From DASQFD01 sp035633255 (GTDB taxonomy: Bacteria; Actinomycetota; Actinomycetes; Actinomycetales; Dermatophilaceae), in assembly GCA_035633255.1 (NCBI GenBank), contig DASQFD010000056.1, forward strand, positions 1 through 14,989: a DNA stretch of 14,989 bases, read 5' to 3'. The translations under genes were made by a program, and so were the position numbers. This document shows positions 8,076 to 14,870 of the stretch, one piece after another (position 1 is the first letter of the stretch; every line of letters begins with the position of its first letter). Under the pieces are notes generated by a model. The model had not been told where the DNA came from, did not search any database, and worked only from the letters and a program-made list of their open reading frames with translations.

Positions 8076-8130
8076 GGGGGACGGCCGGGGGACGGCCCGG
8101 CAGCCGCCTCGGGGGACGGCCCGGCAGCCG
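8076..8130. repeat. Short direct repeats between two genes
   Basis: The word GGGGGACGGCC occurs three times (8076-8086, 8087-8097, 8111-8121), the first two head to tail. The last two belong to an exact 20-bp direct repeat, GGGGGACGGCCCGGCAGCCG, at 8087-8106 and 8111-8130. The array ends three bases before the stop codon of the dehydrogenase gene, so it is its 3' untranslated region. No function is evident; replication slippage is the simplest origin. Confidence 0.85.
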
Positions 8131-8133
8131 GCC

Positions 8134-9057
8134 TCAGCGGGTGCCGGCGCGGACGACCGCGGCCGGCTCCTCCCCGGCGGCCACCCGGGCCAGCTGCTCG
8201 CGCAGGAAGCGCAGGGCACGCGGGCGGAACGCCGTGGTGTTGCCGCCCACGTGCGGGGTGATCAGGGTGCGGGGGGCGGTGAGCAGCGGGTGCCCGTCGG
8301 GCAGCGGCTCGGGGTCCGTGACGTCCAGGGCCACCGCCAGCCGCCCGGCGTGCCGGAGCAGGGCCGCGGTGTCGGCGACCGGGCCGCGCGCGATGTTGAC
8401 GACCAGCGCGTCGTCCGGGAGGGCGGCGAGGAACTCCTCGCCGACGAGCCCGCGCGTGCCGTCGGTGAGCGGCACCACGACCACGACCACCTCGGCGTCC
8501 CGGAGCAGCGCGGGCAGCTCGTTGACGCCGTGCACCCGCTCGACCAGGTCGTCGCCCGCGCGGGCCCGGCTGGCCACGGCGGTCAGGCGCACCTCGAAGG
8601 CGGCCAGCCGGGTGGCGACCGCCCGGCCGACCGAGCCGTAGCCGACGACGAGGACCCGGCGGTCGGCGAGCGAGGCCCGGGTGCGCCCGTCGCCCCAGTG
8701 GCCGTCGGCGGCAGCCCGGACCGCTTCCGGTATGCCGCGCAGCGAGGCGAGCACGAGGCCCACGGCGAGCTCGGCGGTCGAGGCGTCGTGGACGCCCCCG
8801 GCGTTGGCGACGGCGACGTCCGGGGGCAGCGTGGCCAGGGCCGAGTCGTAGCCGGCGGTGAGCAGCTGCACCAGCCGGACGGAGGGCACCTCGGCCACCA
8901 CGGCGAGCGGCGCGGCGTCGAACAGGTAGGGCGCGACCATGAGCTCGACGGGACCCGGCGGCTGGCCGTCGGAGGGGTTCCACAGCACCGGGTCGACGCC
9001 GTCGACGGGGCCGACCTCCTGCGCCCAGGAGGAGTCGGGGAACGATACGAGCACCAT
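8134..9057 (-). CDS. D-isomer-specific 2-hydroxyacid dehydrogenase
   Basis: This 307-residue NAD(P)-dependent oxidoreductase interconverts a D-2-hydroxy acid and a 2-oxo acid; the natural substrate cannot be told from sequence. The Rossmann motif is VLVVGYGSVGRAVATRL with GYGSVG at 139-144. The catalytic triad is Arg224 (NIARGPVAD), Glu250 (DVTDPEPLPDGHPL) and His269 (LITPHVGGNT). No ACT or other extra domain is present, so it is not a second SerA; the length and GxGxxG-R-E-H layout fit the glyoxylate/hydroxypyruvate or phosphonate-type branch. The ATG at 9057 has no Shine-Dalgarno but has TAGGGT six bases upstream, predicting a leaderless message. It lies alone between ahpF (71 bases upstream) and the SixA-like gene. 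One isoleucine uses the rare codon ATA inside GGCATACC (8729-8736). Confidence 0.93.
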   Translation of the reverse strand: MVLVSFPDSSWAQEVGPVDGVDPVLWNPSDGQPPGPVELMVAPYLFDAAPLAVVAEVPSVRLVQLLTAGYDSALATLPPDVAVANAGGVHDASTAELAVGLVLASLRGIPEAVRAAADGHWGDGRTRASLADRRVLVVGYGSVGRAVATRLAAFEVRLTAVASRARAGDDLVERVHGVNELPALLRDAEVVVVVVPLTDGTRGLVGEEFLAALPDDALVVNIARGPVADTAALLRHAGRLAVALDVTDPEPLPDGHPLLTAPRTLITPHVGGNTTAFRPRALRFLREQLARVAAGEEPAAVVRAGTR

Positions 9058-9063
9058 CGCCCC

Positions 9064-9069
9064 ACCCTA
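9064..9069 (-). promoter_or_regulatory. Candidate -10 element for leaderless dehydrogenase mRNA
   Basis: TAGGGT on the minus strand, then GGGGCG, then the ATG at 9057. It has the same six-base spacing as at ilvD and the DedA gene, and a block nearly identical to that at ilvD. No clear -35 is present. Confidence 0.55.
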
Positions 9070-9128
9070 GGGCCGGGACCGGCAGCCGGGCCGTTCGCCG
9101 GTGGGGGTGTGGGCGGCGGTGCCGCGGG

Positions 9129-10796
9129 TCAGCGGGTCGAGGCGGCCTCCGCCGACGTCGCCGTCGCCGTCGCCGTCGCCGACGCCGACGCCGACTTCGC
9201 CGATGCCGCCGGCGTCGCCGAGTCCGCGGACTCGGCCGGCGCGGAGGTGCGGATCAGGTGGTCGAACGCGCTGAGCGCGGCCGTCGCACCGGCACCGCCG
9301 GCGACGCTGATCTGCTTGTACGGCACCGTCGTGCAGTCCCCGGCGGCGAAGACCCCGGGGACGCTCGTCGCACCGCGCGCGTCGATGACGACCTCCCCGC
9401 GGTCGGTCAGCTCCAGCACGCCGTCGACCCACTCCGTGTTGGGCAGCAGGCCGATCTGGACGAAGACGCCGTCCACGTCGAGCGTGCCGGGCTCGCCGCC
9501 GGTGCGCGGCGCGTGCGCCAGCCCGGTGACCTTGCCCCCGTCGCCGACGACCTCGGTGGTCGCGGTCCCGAGCAGGACGTCGACGATGGGCAGGCTGCGC
9601 AGCTTGCGCTGAAGCACCGCGTCGGCCCGCATCTCGTCGAGGAACTCCACGAGGGTGACGTGGCCGACGACGCCGGCGAGGTCGATCGCGGCCTCCACGC
9701 CGGAGTTGCCGCCACCGACGACGGCGACCCGCTTGCCGCGGAACAGCGGCCCGTCGCAGTGCGGGCAGAACGTCACGCCGCGGTTGCGGTAGTCCTCCTC
9801 GCCCGGCACCCCGAGGGTGCGCCAGCGGGCGCCGCTGGCCACGACGACCGCACGGCCGCGCAGCGAGCCCCCGCCCCCGAGGTCGAGGGTGTGCAGCCCG
9901 CCGACCTGCTCCGCGGGCACCAGGGCCGCGACCGACTGGCCGGTCACGACGTCCACGCCGTAGGACCGCACCTGTGCCTCGAGGTCCGCGGCCATCCGCG
10001 GACCCTCGGTGTGCTGCACCGACGGGTAGTTCTCGATGGCCATGGTGTCGAGGAGCTGGCCACCGAAGCGCTCGGCCACGATCGCGGTCCGGATGCCCTT
10101 GCGCGCGGCGTAGATGGCCGCGGCGGCGCCGCCCGGGCCGCCCCCCACGACGAGCACCTCGTAGGGGTCCAGGGCCGACAGCCGCTCGGCCTCCCGCTCC
10201 TGCGCCCCCTCGTCGAGCCTGGCGACGATCTCCGGCAGGGTCATCCGGCCCGATCCGAAGTGCTCACCGTTGACGAAGACCATGGGCACGGCGAGCACGC
10301 CGCGTGACTCCACCTCGTCCTGGAACAGCGCCCCGTCGACCGCCGTGTGGGTGATCTCCGGGTTGAGCACGCTCATGAGGTTGAGCGCCTGGACCACGTC
10401 CGGGCAGTTCTGGCACGACAGCGAGAAGTAGGTCTCGAAGTGGCGCCGGCCGCGCAGCGAGCGGACCTGCTCGAGGAGGTCGGGGTCAGCGGTGGACGGG
10501 TGCCCACCGACCTGGAGCAGCGCGAGCACCAGCGAGGTGAACTCGTGCCCGAGGGGTATGCCGGCGAACGTCACCGCGACGTCGGTGCCGGCGCGCACGA
10601 TCCGGAACGAGGGACGACGCGGGTCATCCCCCGTCCGGACGTGGGTGACCTTCTCGGAGAGCCCGGCGATCTCGTCGAGCAGTGCGGCGAGCTCGCGGGA
10701 CTTCGGCGAGTCGTCTAGGCTGCTGACGAGCTCGACCGGCGCGGTGACCTTGGTGAGGTAGCCGGCGAGCTGGGTGGTCAGGGCCTGGTCGAGCAT
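9129..10796 (-). CDS. ahpF: Alkyl hydroperoxide reductase subunit F
   Basis: AhpF is the NADH-dependent flavoprotein that reduces the disulfide of AhpC and so powers peroxide removal in the cytosol. The N-terminal tandem thioredoxin-fold region carries the redox pair Cys128/Cys131 (FSLSCQNCPDVVQALN). FAD binding is at VVGGGPGGAAAAIYA (216-230), the thioredoxin-reductase-like pair is Cys344/Cys347 (FCPHCDGPLF), and the NADH site is VVGGGNSGVEAA (359-370). The FAD-domain end FAAGDCTTVPYKQ is near 483-495. The core ends near residue 517 (FDHLIR), matching the roughly 520-residue family length. A further 38 residues, almost only Ala, Ser and Thr, form an unusual tail encoded by a hexamer repeat. 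The ATG at 10796 lies four bases after the ahpC stop with no clear Shine-Dalgarno, so translation is probably coupled. One Ile is the rare ATA within GGCATACC (10555-10562). Confidence 0.97.
   Translation of the reverse strand: MLDQALTTQLAGYLTKVTAPVELVSSLDDSPKSRELAALLDEIAGLSEKVTHVRTGDDPRRPSFRIVRAGTDVAVTFAGIPLGHEFTSLVLALLQVGGHPSTADPDLLEQVRSLRGRRHFETYFSLSCQNCPDVVQALNLMSVLNPEITHTAVDGALFQDEVESRGVLAVPMVFVNGEHFGSGRMTLPEIVARLDEGAQEREAERLSALDPYEVLVVGGGPGGAAAAIYAARKGIRTAIVAERFGGQLLDTMAIENYPSVQHTEGPRMAADLEAQVRSYGVDVVTGQSVAALVPAEQVGGLHTLDLGGGGSLRGRAVVVASGARWRTLGVPGEEDYRNRGVTFCPHCDGPLFRGKRVAVVGGGNSGVEAAIDLAGVVGHVTLVEFLDEMRADAVLQRKLRSLPIVDVLLGTATTEVVGDGGKVTGLAHAPRTGGEPGTLDVDGVFVQIGLLPNTEWVDGVLELTDRGEVVIDARGATSVPGVFAAGDCTTVPYKQISVAGGAGATAALSAFDHLIRTSAPAESADSATPAASAKSASASATATATATSAEAASTR
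9157..9192. repeat. Hexanucleotide repeat in the ahpF 3' end
   Basis: On the plus strand four GTCGCC units (9157-9180) are followed by two GACGCC units (9181-9192), with degenerate copies on both sides. Read in the ahpF frame they encode alternating Thr-Ala and Ser-Ala dipeptides of the C-terminal tail. Because the unit is six bases, gain or loss of copies keeps the frame. Confidence 0.9.
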
Positions 10797-10800
10797 CGGA

Positions 10801-11364
10801 TCAGATCTTGCCGACGAGGTCGAGCGAGGGCGCGAGGGTGTCCTCGCCCTCCTCCCACTTGGCCGGGCAGACCTCGCCCGGGTGGTTGCGCACGTACAGC
10901 GCGGCCTTGACCTTGCGCACGAGCTCGGCGGCGTTGCGGCCGATGCCCTCGGCGGTGACCTCCATGAACTGGATCACGCCGTCGGGGTCGACCAGGAAGG
11001 TGCCGCGGTCGGCCAGGCCCTCGTCCTCGCGGAGGATCTCGAAGTTGCGCGAGATCGTGGCCGTCGGGTCACCGACCATCGCGTAGCCGACCTTGCCGAT
11101 GGTCTCGGACGTCTCGTGCCACGCCTTGTGGGTGAAGTGGGTGTCGGTGGAGACGGAGAAGACCTCGACGCCGAGCGACTGCAGCTCGTCGTAGTGGTCC
11201 GCGAGGTCACCGAGCTCGGTCGGGCAGACGAAGGTGAAGTCGGCGGGGTAGAAGAAGAAGATCGCCCACTTGCCCTCGATGTCCCCCTCGCTGACCGGGA
11301 GAAAGCTCCCGTTGCGGAAGGCGGTTGCCGAGAACGGCTTGACCGGGGTGTTGATCAGGGACAT
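10801..11364 (-). CDS. ahpC: Alkyl hydroperoxide reductase subunit C (peroxiredoxin)
   Basis: AhpC is a typical 2-Cys peroxiredoxin that reduces hydrogen peroxide, organic peroxides and peroxynitrite, and is recycled by AhpF. The 187 residues equal the E. coli/Salmonella length. The protein begins MSLINTPVKPFSATAFRNG and ends LAPSLDLVGKI, as in the enterobacterial protein. The peroxidatic Cys47 is in PADFTFVCPTELGDLADHY, and the resolving Cys166 is in HPGEVCPAKWEEGE. STDTHFTHKAWHETSETI is also family-typical. This is the AhpF-dependent class, not the AhpD-dependent class of mycobacteria and Streptomyces, and the adjacent ahpF agrees. The ATG at 11364 is chosen by homology and an AGGAG about seven bases upstream; the in-frame extension to 11466 is non-coding leader. 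A palindrome overlaps the probable promoter, and control by a peroxide-sensing regulator is likely, though no regulator gene is in the window. Confidence 0.98.
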   Translation of the reverse strand: MSLINTPVKPFSATAFRNGSFLPVSEGDIEGKWAIFFFYPADFTFVCPTELGDLADHYDELQSLGVEVFSVSTDTHFTHKAWHETSETIGKVGYAMVGDPTATISRNFEILREDEGLADRGTFLVDPDGVIQFMEVTAEGIGRNAAELVRKVKAALYVRNHPGEVCPAKWEEGEDTLAPSLDLVGKI

Positions 11365-11451
11365 GGCGCAGCTCCTGTCGCTGGTGGTATCGGGATCGAG
11401 ACCGGCGCCGGACGTGCGGCGCCCTCCGAGGACGGGCTCCGTCGACCTTCC

Positions 11452-11470
11452 TTGGATCGATTCCAATCTA
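11452..11470 (-). promoter_or_regulatory. Probable ahpC promoter -10 overlapped by a palindromic operator
   Basis: On the minus strand TAGATT (11470-11465) fits TANNNT. The -35 region 17-18 bases upstream (around GAGCCC) is poor. The 15-bp inverted repeat TTGGA-TCGAT-TCCAA (11452-11466, plus strand) overlaps the last -10 bases and the expected start site, a repressor-type position. I cannot match it with confidence to a known FurA/PerR or OxyR box. Confidence 0.45.
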
Positions 11471-11599
11471 GCCCACCGGGACGGGCCGGGCTCGCCAGAT
11501 CCCGCCCAGCGGAACGGTTATGGGAAGGGTCACACCCCTACCCCGCGCCGCGGACTCGCGCCCCCGGCGGGGTGCTGCCGTGCTGCGATGGGCAACAAC

Positions 11600-11613
11600 C
11601 TGCCTATTGGCAG
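11600..11613 (-). terminator. Weak hairpin downstream of gatB
   Basis: CTGCC-TATT-GGCAG is a 5-bp inverted repeat about 90 bases after the gatB stop. In the transcript it is followed by GUUGUUG and not a true U-tract. It is a weak terminator candidate only. Confidence 0.22.
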
Positions 11614-11622
11614 CAAAGTTCC

Positions 11623-11710
11623 GGGGGGCCGGCGGGTCGGGGGGCCGGCGGGTCGGGGGGCCGGCGGGTCGGCCGGTCGGCGGGTCGGCCGGTCAGCCGG
11701 TCAGCCGGTC
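11623..11710. repeat. 8-bp tandem array spanning the gatB stop codon
   Basis: Eleven consecutive 8-bp units run through 88 bases. The first six alternate GGGGGGCC and GGCGGGTC, giving an exact 16-bp repeat three times (11623-11638, 11639-11654, 11655-11670). They are followed by GGCCGGTC, GGCGGGTC, GGCCGGTC and two AGCCGGTC. The gatB stop (11701-11703) lies inside the array, so the last codons of gatB are repeat-derived. A unit of eight shifts the frame when copies change. Confidence 0.92.
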
Positions 11711-13260
11711 AGCCGCGCCAGGATGAGCTCGCGGGCCCGGGCTGCATCGGCCTGACCGCGCATCTCCTTCATGACCGTGCCGATGAGCGCGCCGGCGGCC
11801 TGCACCTTGCCGTCGCGCACCTTCTGCGCCACGGCCGGGCTGGCCGCGATGGCCGCGTCGACCGCCGCCTCGAGTGCCCCGTCGTCGCTGACCAGCTGCA
11901 GCCCGCGCGCGTCCGCGACCGCGGTCGGCGTGCCCTCGCCGTCCAGGACGCCGTCCCACACCTGCCGGGCCATCGAGTCGTTGAGCCGCCCGCCGGTCAC
12001 CAGGGCCTCGAGCTCGACGACGTGCGCCGGCCCCACCCCCAGCCCTCCGGCATACGCGGGCACGTCCGAGCCGGCCGCGTTGGCGCGCCGGGCCGCCTCA
12101 CCGGACCACCACTTGCGGGCCGCGGCGGGCGAGGCGCCCGCCGCGACGGTGTCCCCGATCAGCTCGACCAGCCCGGCGTTGACGACGTCGCGCATCTCGA
12201 GGTCGGAGAAGCCCCAGTCGGCCTGCAGCCGCCGGCGCCGCTGCACCGGCGGCTCGGGCAGCGTGCCGCGCAGCTCCTCGACGACCTCCGGCGGCGGGGC
12301 GACGGGGACGAGGTCCGGCTCCGGGAAGTAGCGGTAGTCCTCGGCGTCCGACTTCACCCGCCCGGACGTGGTCACGCCGGTGTCCTCGTGCCAGTGCCGC
12401 GTCTCCTGGGTCACCGTGCCCCCGGACGAGAGCACGGCGCCGTGCCGGCACATCTCGTAGCGCACCGCACGCTCCACGGACCGAAGCGAGTTCACGTTCT
12501 TGGTCTCGCTGCGCGTCCCGAAGGGCACGTCCTCCTGGCGCTCCCCCTCGGCCGCCCGGCGGCGCAGCGAGAGGTTGACGTCGCAGCGCATCGAGCCCTG
12601 CTCCATCCGCACGTCGGAGACGTCGAGCGCCTTGAGCAGGTCGCGCACCGTCGCCACGTAGGCGCGCGCCACCTCCGGAGCCCGCTCCCCGGTGCCGGTG
12701 AGGGGTGTGGTGACGATCTCGATCAGCGGGATGCCGGCGCGGTTGTAGTCGACGAGGCTGTGGGTGGCGCCGTGGATGCGGCCGGTCGCACCGCCGACGT
12801 GGAGGGACTTGCCGGTGTCCTCCTCCATGTGCGCCCGCTCGATCTCCACGCGCACGGTCGTGCCGTCGTCGAGCTCGACGTCGAGCCAGCCGCCGAACGC
12901 GATCGGCTCGTCGTACTGGGAGGTCTGGAAGTTCTTCGGCATGTCCGGGTAGAAGTAGTTCTTGCGCGCGAAGCGGCACCAGGGCGCGATGGTGCAGTTC
13001 AGCGCCAGCCCGATCCGGATCGCCGACTCCACGGCCTTCTCGTTGACCACCGGCAGCGCGCCCGGCAGCCCGAGACAGACGGGGCAGACCTGGGTGCTCG
13101 GCTCGGCGCCGAACGTCGTGGCGCACCCGCAGAACATCTTGGTGGCCGTGTGCAGCTCGACGTGCACCTCCAGCCCGAGGACCGGGTCGTATGCCGTCGT
13201 GACGGCGTCGTAGCCGAGCGTCGCCTCCGCGTCATGACCGGTGCCGCTGGTGGTGCTCAC
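11701..13260 (-). CDS. gatB: Asp/Glu-tRNA(Asn/Gln) amidotransferase subunit B
   Basis: GatB binds the misacylated Glu-tRNA(Gln) or Asp-tRNA(Asn), activates the carboxyl group with ATP and receives ammonia from GatA, completing glutaminyl- or asparaginyl-tRNA. The 519 residues fit the family. Residues 26-37 read PVLGLEVHVELH. The zinc knuckle is Cys44, Cys46, Cys59 and Cys62 (MFCGC...VCPVCLGLPGALPVVN). Then come YFYPDMPKNFQTSQYDEPIAFGGW and DYNRAGIPLIEIVTTP, both family hallmarks. The C-terminal YqeY-like tRNA-binding domain ends at GALIGTVMKEMRGQADAARARELI. The GTG at 13260 has GGAAGGGG just upstream and overlaps the gatA stop as GTGA, so I prefer it over the upstream in-frame GTG, which lies in the repeat-derived tail of gatA. 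The last residues (RLTG) and stop lie within a tandem array. Confidence 0.97.
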   Translation of the reverse strand: MSTTSGTGHDAEATLGYDAVTTAYDPVLGLEVHVELHTATKMFCGCATTFGAEPSTQVCPVCLGLPGALPVVNEKAVESAIRIGLALNCTIAPWCRFARKNYFYPDMPKNFQTSQYDEPIAFGGWLDVELDDGTTVRVEIERAHMEEDTGKSLHVGGATGRIHGATHSLVDYNRAGIPLIEIVTTPLTGTGERAPEVARAYVATVRDLLKALDVSDVRMEQGSMRCDVNLSLRRRAAEGERQEDVPFGTRSETKNVNSLRSVERAVRYEMCRHGAVLSSGGTVTQETRHWHEDTGVTTSGRVKSDAEDYRYFPEPDLVPVAPPPEVVEELRGTLPEPPVQRRRRLQADWGFSDLEMRDVVNAGLVELIGDTVAAGASPAAARKWWSGEAARRANAAGSDVPAYAGGLGVGPAHVVELEALVTGGRLNDSMARQVWDGVLDGEGTPTAVADARGLQLVSDDGALEAAVDAAIAASPAVAQKVRDGKVQAAGALIGTVMKEMRGQADAARARELILARLTG

Positions 13261-14870
13261 GCCCGCGCCCCTTCCGTCGCCCCCGCCGGTTCGGTCCCCG
13301 GCCCCGCCCGTTCGGTCGCCGGCCCCGCCGGTCCGGTCGCCGGCCCCCCCGGACCGCCGGAGGCGGCCGGCAGCTCGGGCGCCCGGGCGAGCAGCCGCCC
13401 GCCCCACGCGGCGGTCAGGCGCGACTCCAGGGCCGCGCCCACGGCATACAGGCGGTCGTCGCGCATGGCCGGGGCGAGCACCTGGAAGCCGGTGGGCAGG
13501 CCGTCCTCCTCCGCGAGCCCGCTCGGCAGGGACAGGCCGGGCACGCCGGCGAGGTTCGCCGGGATCGTCGCGATGTCGTTGAGGTACATCGCCAGCGGGT
13601 CGTCGAGCTTGTCGCCGAGGCGGAACGCCGTGGTCGGCGCGGTCGGGCTGACCAGGACGTCGGCGGTCTCGAAGGCGCGCGCGAAGTCGTCGGCGATCAG
13701 CCGGCGCACCTTCTGCGCCGAGCCGTAGTAGGCGTCGTAGTAGCCGCTGGACAGGGCGTAGGTCCCGAGGATGATGCGGCGCTTGACCTCGTCGCCGAAG
13801 CCGGCGTCACGAGTGGCCGCCATGACCTGCTCGGCGCTCGGGTCCTCCACGCCGTCGGGGAGCACCCGCAGGCCGTACCGCATCGCGTCGAACTTCGCGA
13901 GGTTGCTCGACGCCTCGCTGGGGAGGATCAGGTAGTAGGCGGCCAGGGCGAAGCGGAAGCTGGGGCAGGAGACCTCGACGACCTCGGCGCCGGCGTCGAC
14001 GAGGTGCCGGACCGCCTCGTCGAAGCGCGCCTGCACCCCCGGCTGGAAGCCCTCACCGGTGAGCTCGCGGACGATACCCACCCGCATGCCGGAGACGTCC
14101 GCTCGACGGGCGGCGTCCAGCAGCGGCGGCACCGGCGCGTCGATCGAGGTCGAGTCGAGGGGGTCGTGCCCGCCGATCACCGAGTGCAGCAGCGCGGCGT
14201 CGAGGATGGTGCGCGTCACCGGGCCGGCCTGGTCGAGGGAGGACGCGAGGGCGACCAGGCCGTATCGGGAGACCCCGCCGTAGGTCGGCTTGGTGCCCAC
14301 CGTGCCGGTCACCGCGGCGGGCTGGCGGATCGAGCCCCCGGTGTCGGTGCCGATCGCGAGCGGGGCCTGGAAGGACGCGACGGCCGCGGCCGAGCCGCCG
14401 CCGGAGCCGCCGGGGATCCGGTCGAGGTCCCAGGGGTTGCGGGTCGGGCCGTAGGCCGAGTGCTCGGTCGAGGAGCCCATCGCGAACTCGTCCATGTTGG
14501 TCTTGCCGAGGATCGGCATCCCCGCCGCACGGAGCCGGCGGACCACGGTGGCGTCGTAGGGCGGGACCCAGCCCGAGAGGATCCGGCTGCCGCAGGTGGT
14601 CGGCAGACCGCAGGTGGTCAGGACGTCCTTGACGGCGATGGGGACACCGGCCACGACCGGCAGGTCCTCCCCGCGGGCCCGCCGCTCGTCGACCTCGCGC
14701 GCGGCGGCCAGCGCCCCCTCGGCGTCGACGTGGAGGTAGGCGTGGACGGCAGCGTCCACCTCCGCGGTGCGGTCGAGGTGCGCCTGCACGACCTCGACCG
14801 AGGATGCCTCTCGCGCGTCGAGGAGGTGGGCGAGCTCGGCGGCGCTGGCGCGGACGAGGTCGACGGTCAC
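13257..14870 (-). CDS. gatA: Asp/Glu-tRNA(Asn/Gln) amidotransferase subunit A
   Basis: GatA is the glutaminase of the GatCAB complex: it releases ammonia from glutamine, which is channelled to GatB. It belongs to the amidase-signature family. The Ser-cisSer-Lys triad is Lys81 (PIAVKDVLTT), Ser156 (RIPGGSGGGSAAAVA) and Ser180 (GTDTGGSIRQPA), the same spacing as in characterised GatA. GKTNMDEFAMGSSTEHSAYGP (122-142) is specific for GatA among amidases. The protein has 537 residues; the conserved core ends near 500 and the last 35 are a Gly-Pro-Ala-Thr-Glu tail encoded by a 21-bp repeat. The GTG at 14870 has CAGGAG seven bases upstream and overlaps a preceding stop as GTGA. The stop overlaps gatB in the same manner, so the genes form one tightly coupled operon. 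Confidence 0.97.
   Translation of the reverse strand: MTVDLVRASAAELAHLLDAREASSVEVVQAHLDRTAEVDAAVHAYLHVDAEGALAAAREVDERRARGEDLPVVAGVPIAVKDVLTTCGLPTTCGSRILSGWVPPYDATVVRRLRAAGMPILGKTNMDEFAMGSSTEHSAYGPTRNPWDLDRIPGGSGGGSAAAVASFQAPLAIGTDTGGSIRQPAAVTGTVGTKPTYGGVSRYGLVALASSLDQAGPVTRTILDAALLHSVIGGHDPLDSTSIDAPVPPLLDAARRADVSGMRVGIVRELTGEGFQPGVQARFDEAVRHLVDAGAEVVEVSCPSFRFALAAYYLILPSEASSNLAKFDAMRYGLRVLPDGVEDPSAEQVMAATRDAGFGDEVKRRIILGTYALSSGYYDAYYGSAQKVRRLIADDFARAFETADVLVSPTAPTTAFRLGDKLDDPLAMYLNDIATIPANLAGVPGLSLPSGLAEEDGLPTGFQVLAPAMRDDRLYAVGAALESRLTAAWGGRLLARAPELPAASGGPGGPATGPAGPATERAGPGTEPAGATEGARA
13288..13350. repeat. 21-bp in-frame repeat encoding the GatA tail
   Basis: Three 21-bp copies stand head to tail (13288-13308, 13309-13329, 13330-13350), differing by a few bases around the core TCGGTCGCCGGCCCCGCC. 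In the gatA frame each encodes a heptapeptide such as AGPATER or AGPGTEP. The copy number changes protein length without breaking the frame. A run of seven C ends the third copy. Confidence 0.88.

Larger units (their letters stand above)
11365..11700 (-). other. Intergenic region gatB-ahpC
   Basis: This 336-base gap has no convincing gene. From the gatB side it contains the end of an 8-bp tandem array (down to 11623), a small inverted repeat CTGCC-TATT-GGCAG (11600-11613), a GC-rich middle, the probable ahpC -10 (11465-11470), a TTGGA-TCCAA palindrome, and a likely 5' untranslated region of about 95 bases. That UTR includes a GGCGCC-N8-GGCGCC hairpin (11404-11423). It is visibly richer in A+T than the coding regions around 11440-11520 and 11585-11620. 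Confidence 0.7.

Noticed and set aside
8076..8130. Possible CRISPR-like direct repeats
   Set aside because: The copies are adjacent or four bases apart with no regular unique spacers, and no cas gene is present.
8033..8983. Long N-terminal extension of the SixA-like gene
   Set aside because: It is a shadow frame of the dehydrogenase gene and of its 3' repeats; the phosphatase fold begins right after the ATG at 8032.
11365..11466. N-terminal extension of ahpC
   Set aside because: The extension encodes no family sequence and contains the -10/operator region; the ATG at 11364 gives the exact AhpC N-terminus and has a good Shine-Dalgarno.
10774..13728. 984-codon open frame on the plus strand, antisense to gatA, gatB and ahpC
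   Set aside because: In very GC-rich DNA stops are rare and antisense frames stay open. The translation is low-complexity and crosses three well-identified genes and an intergenic repeat.
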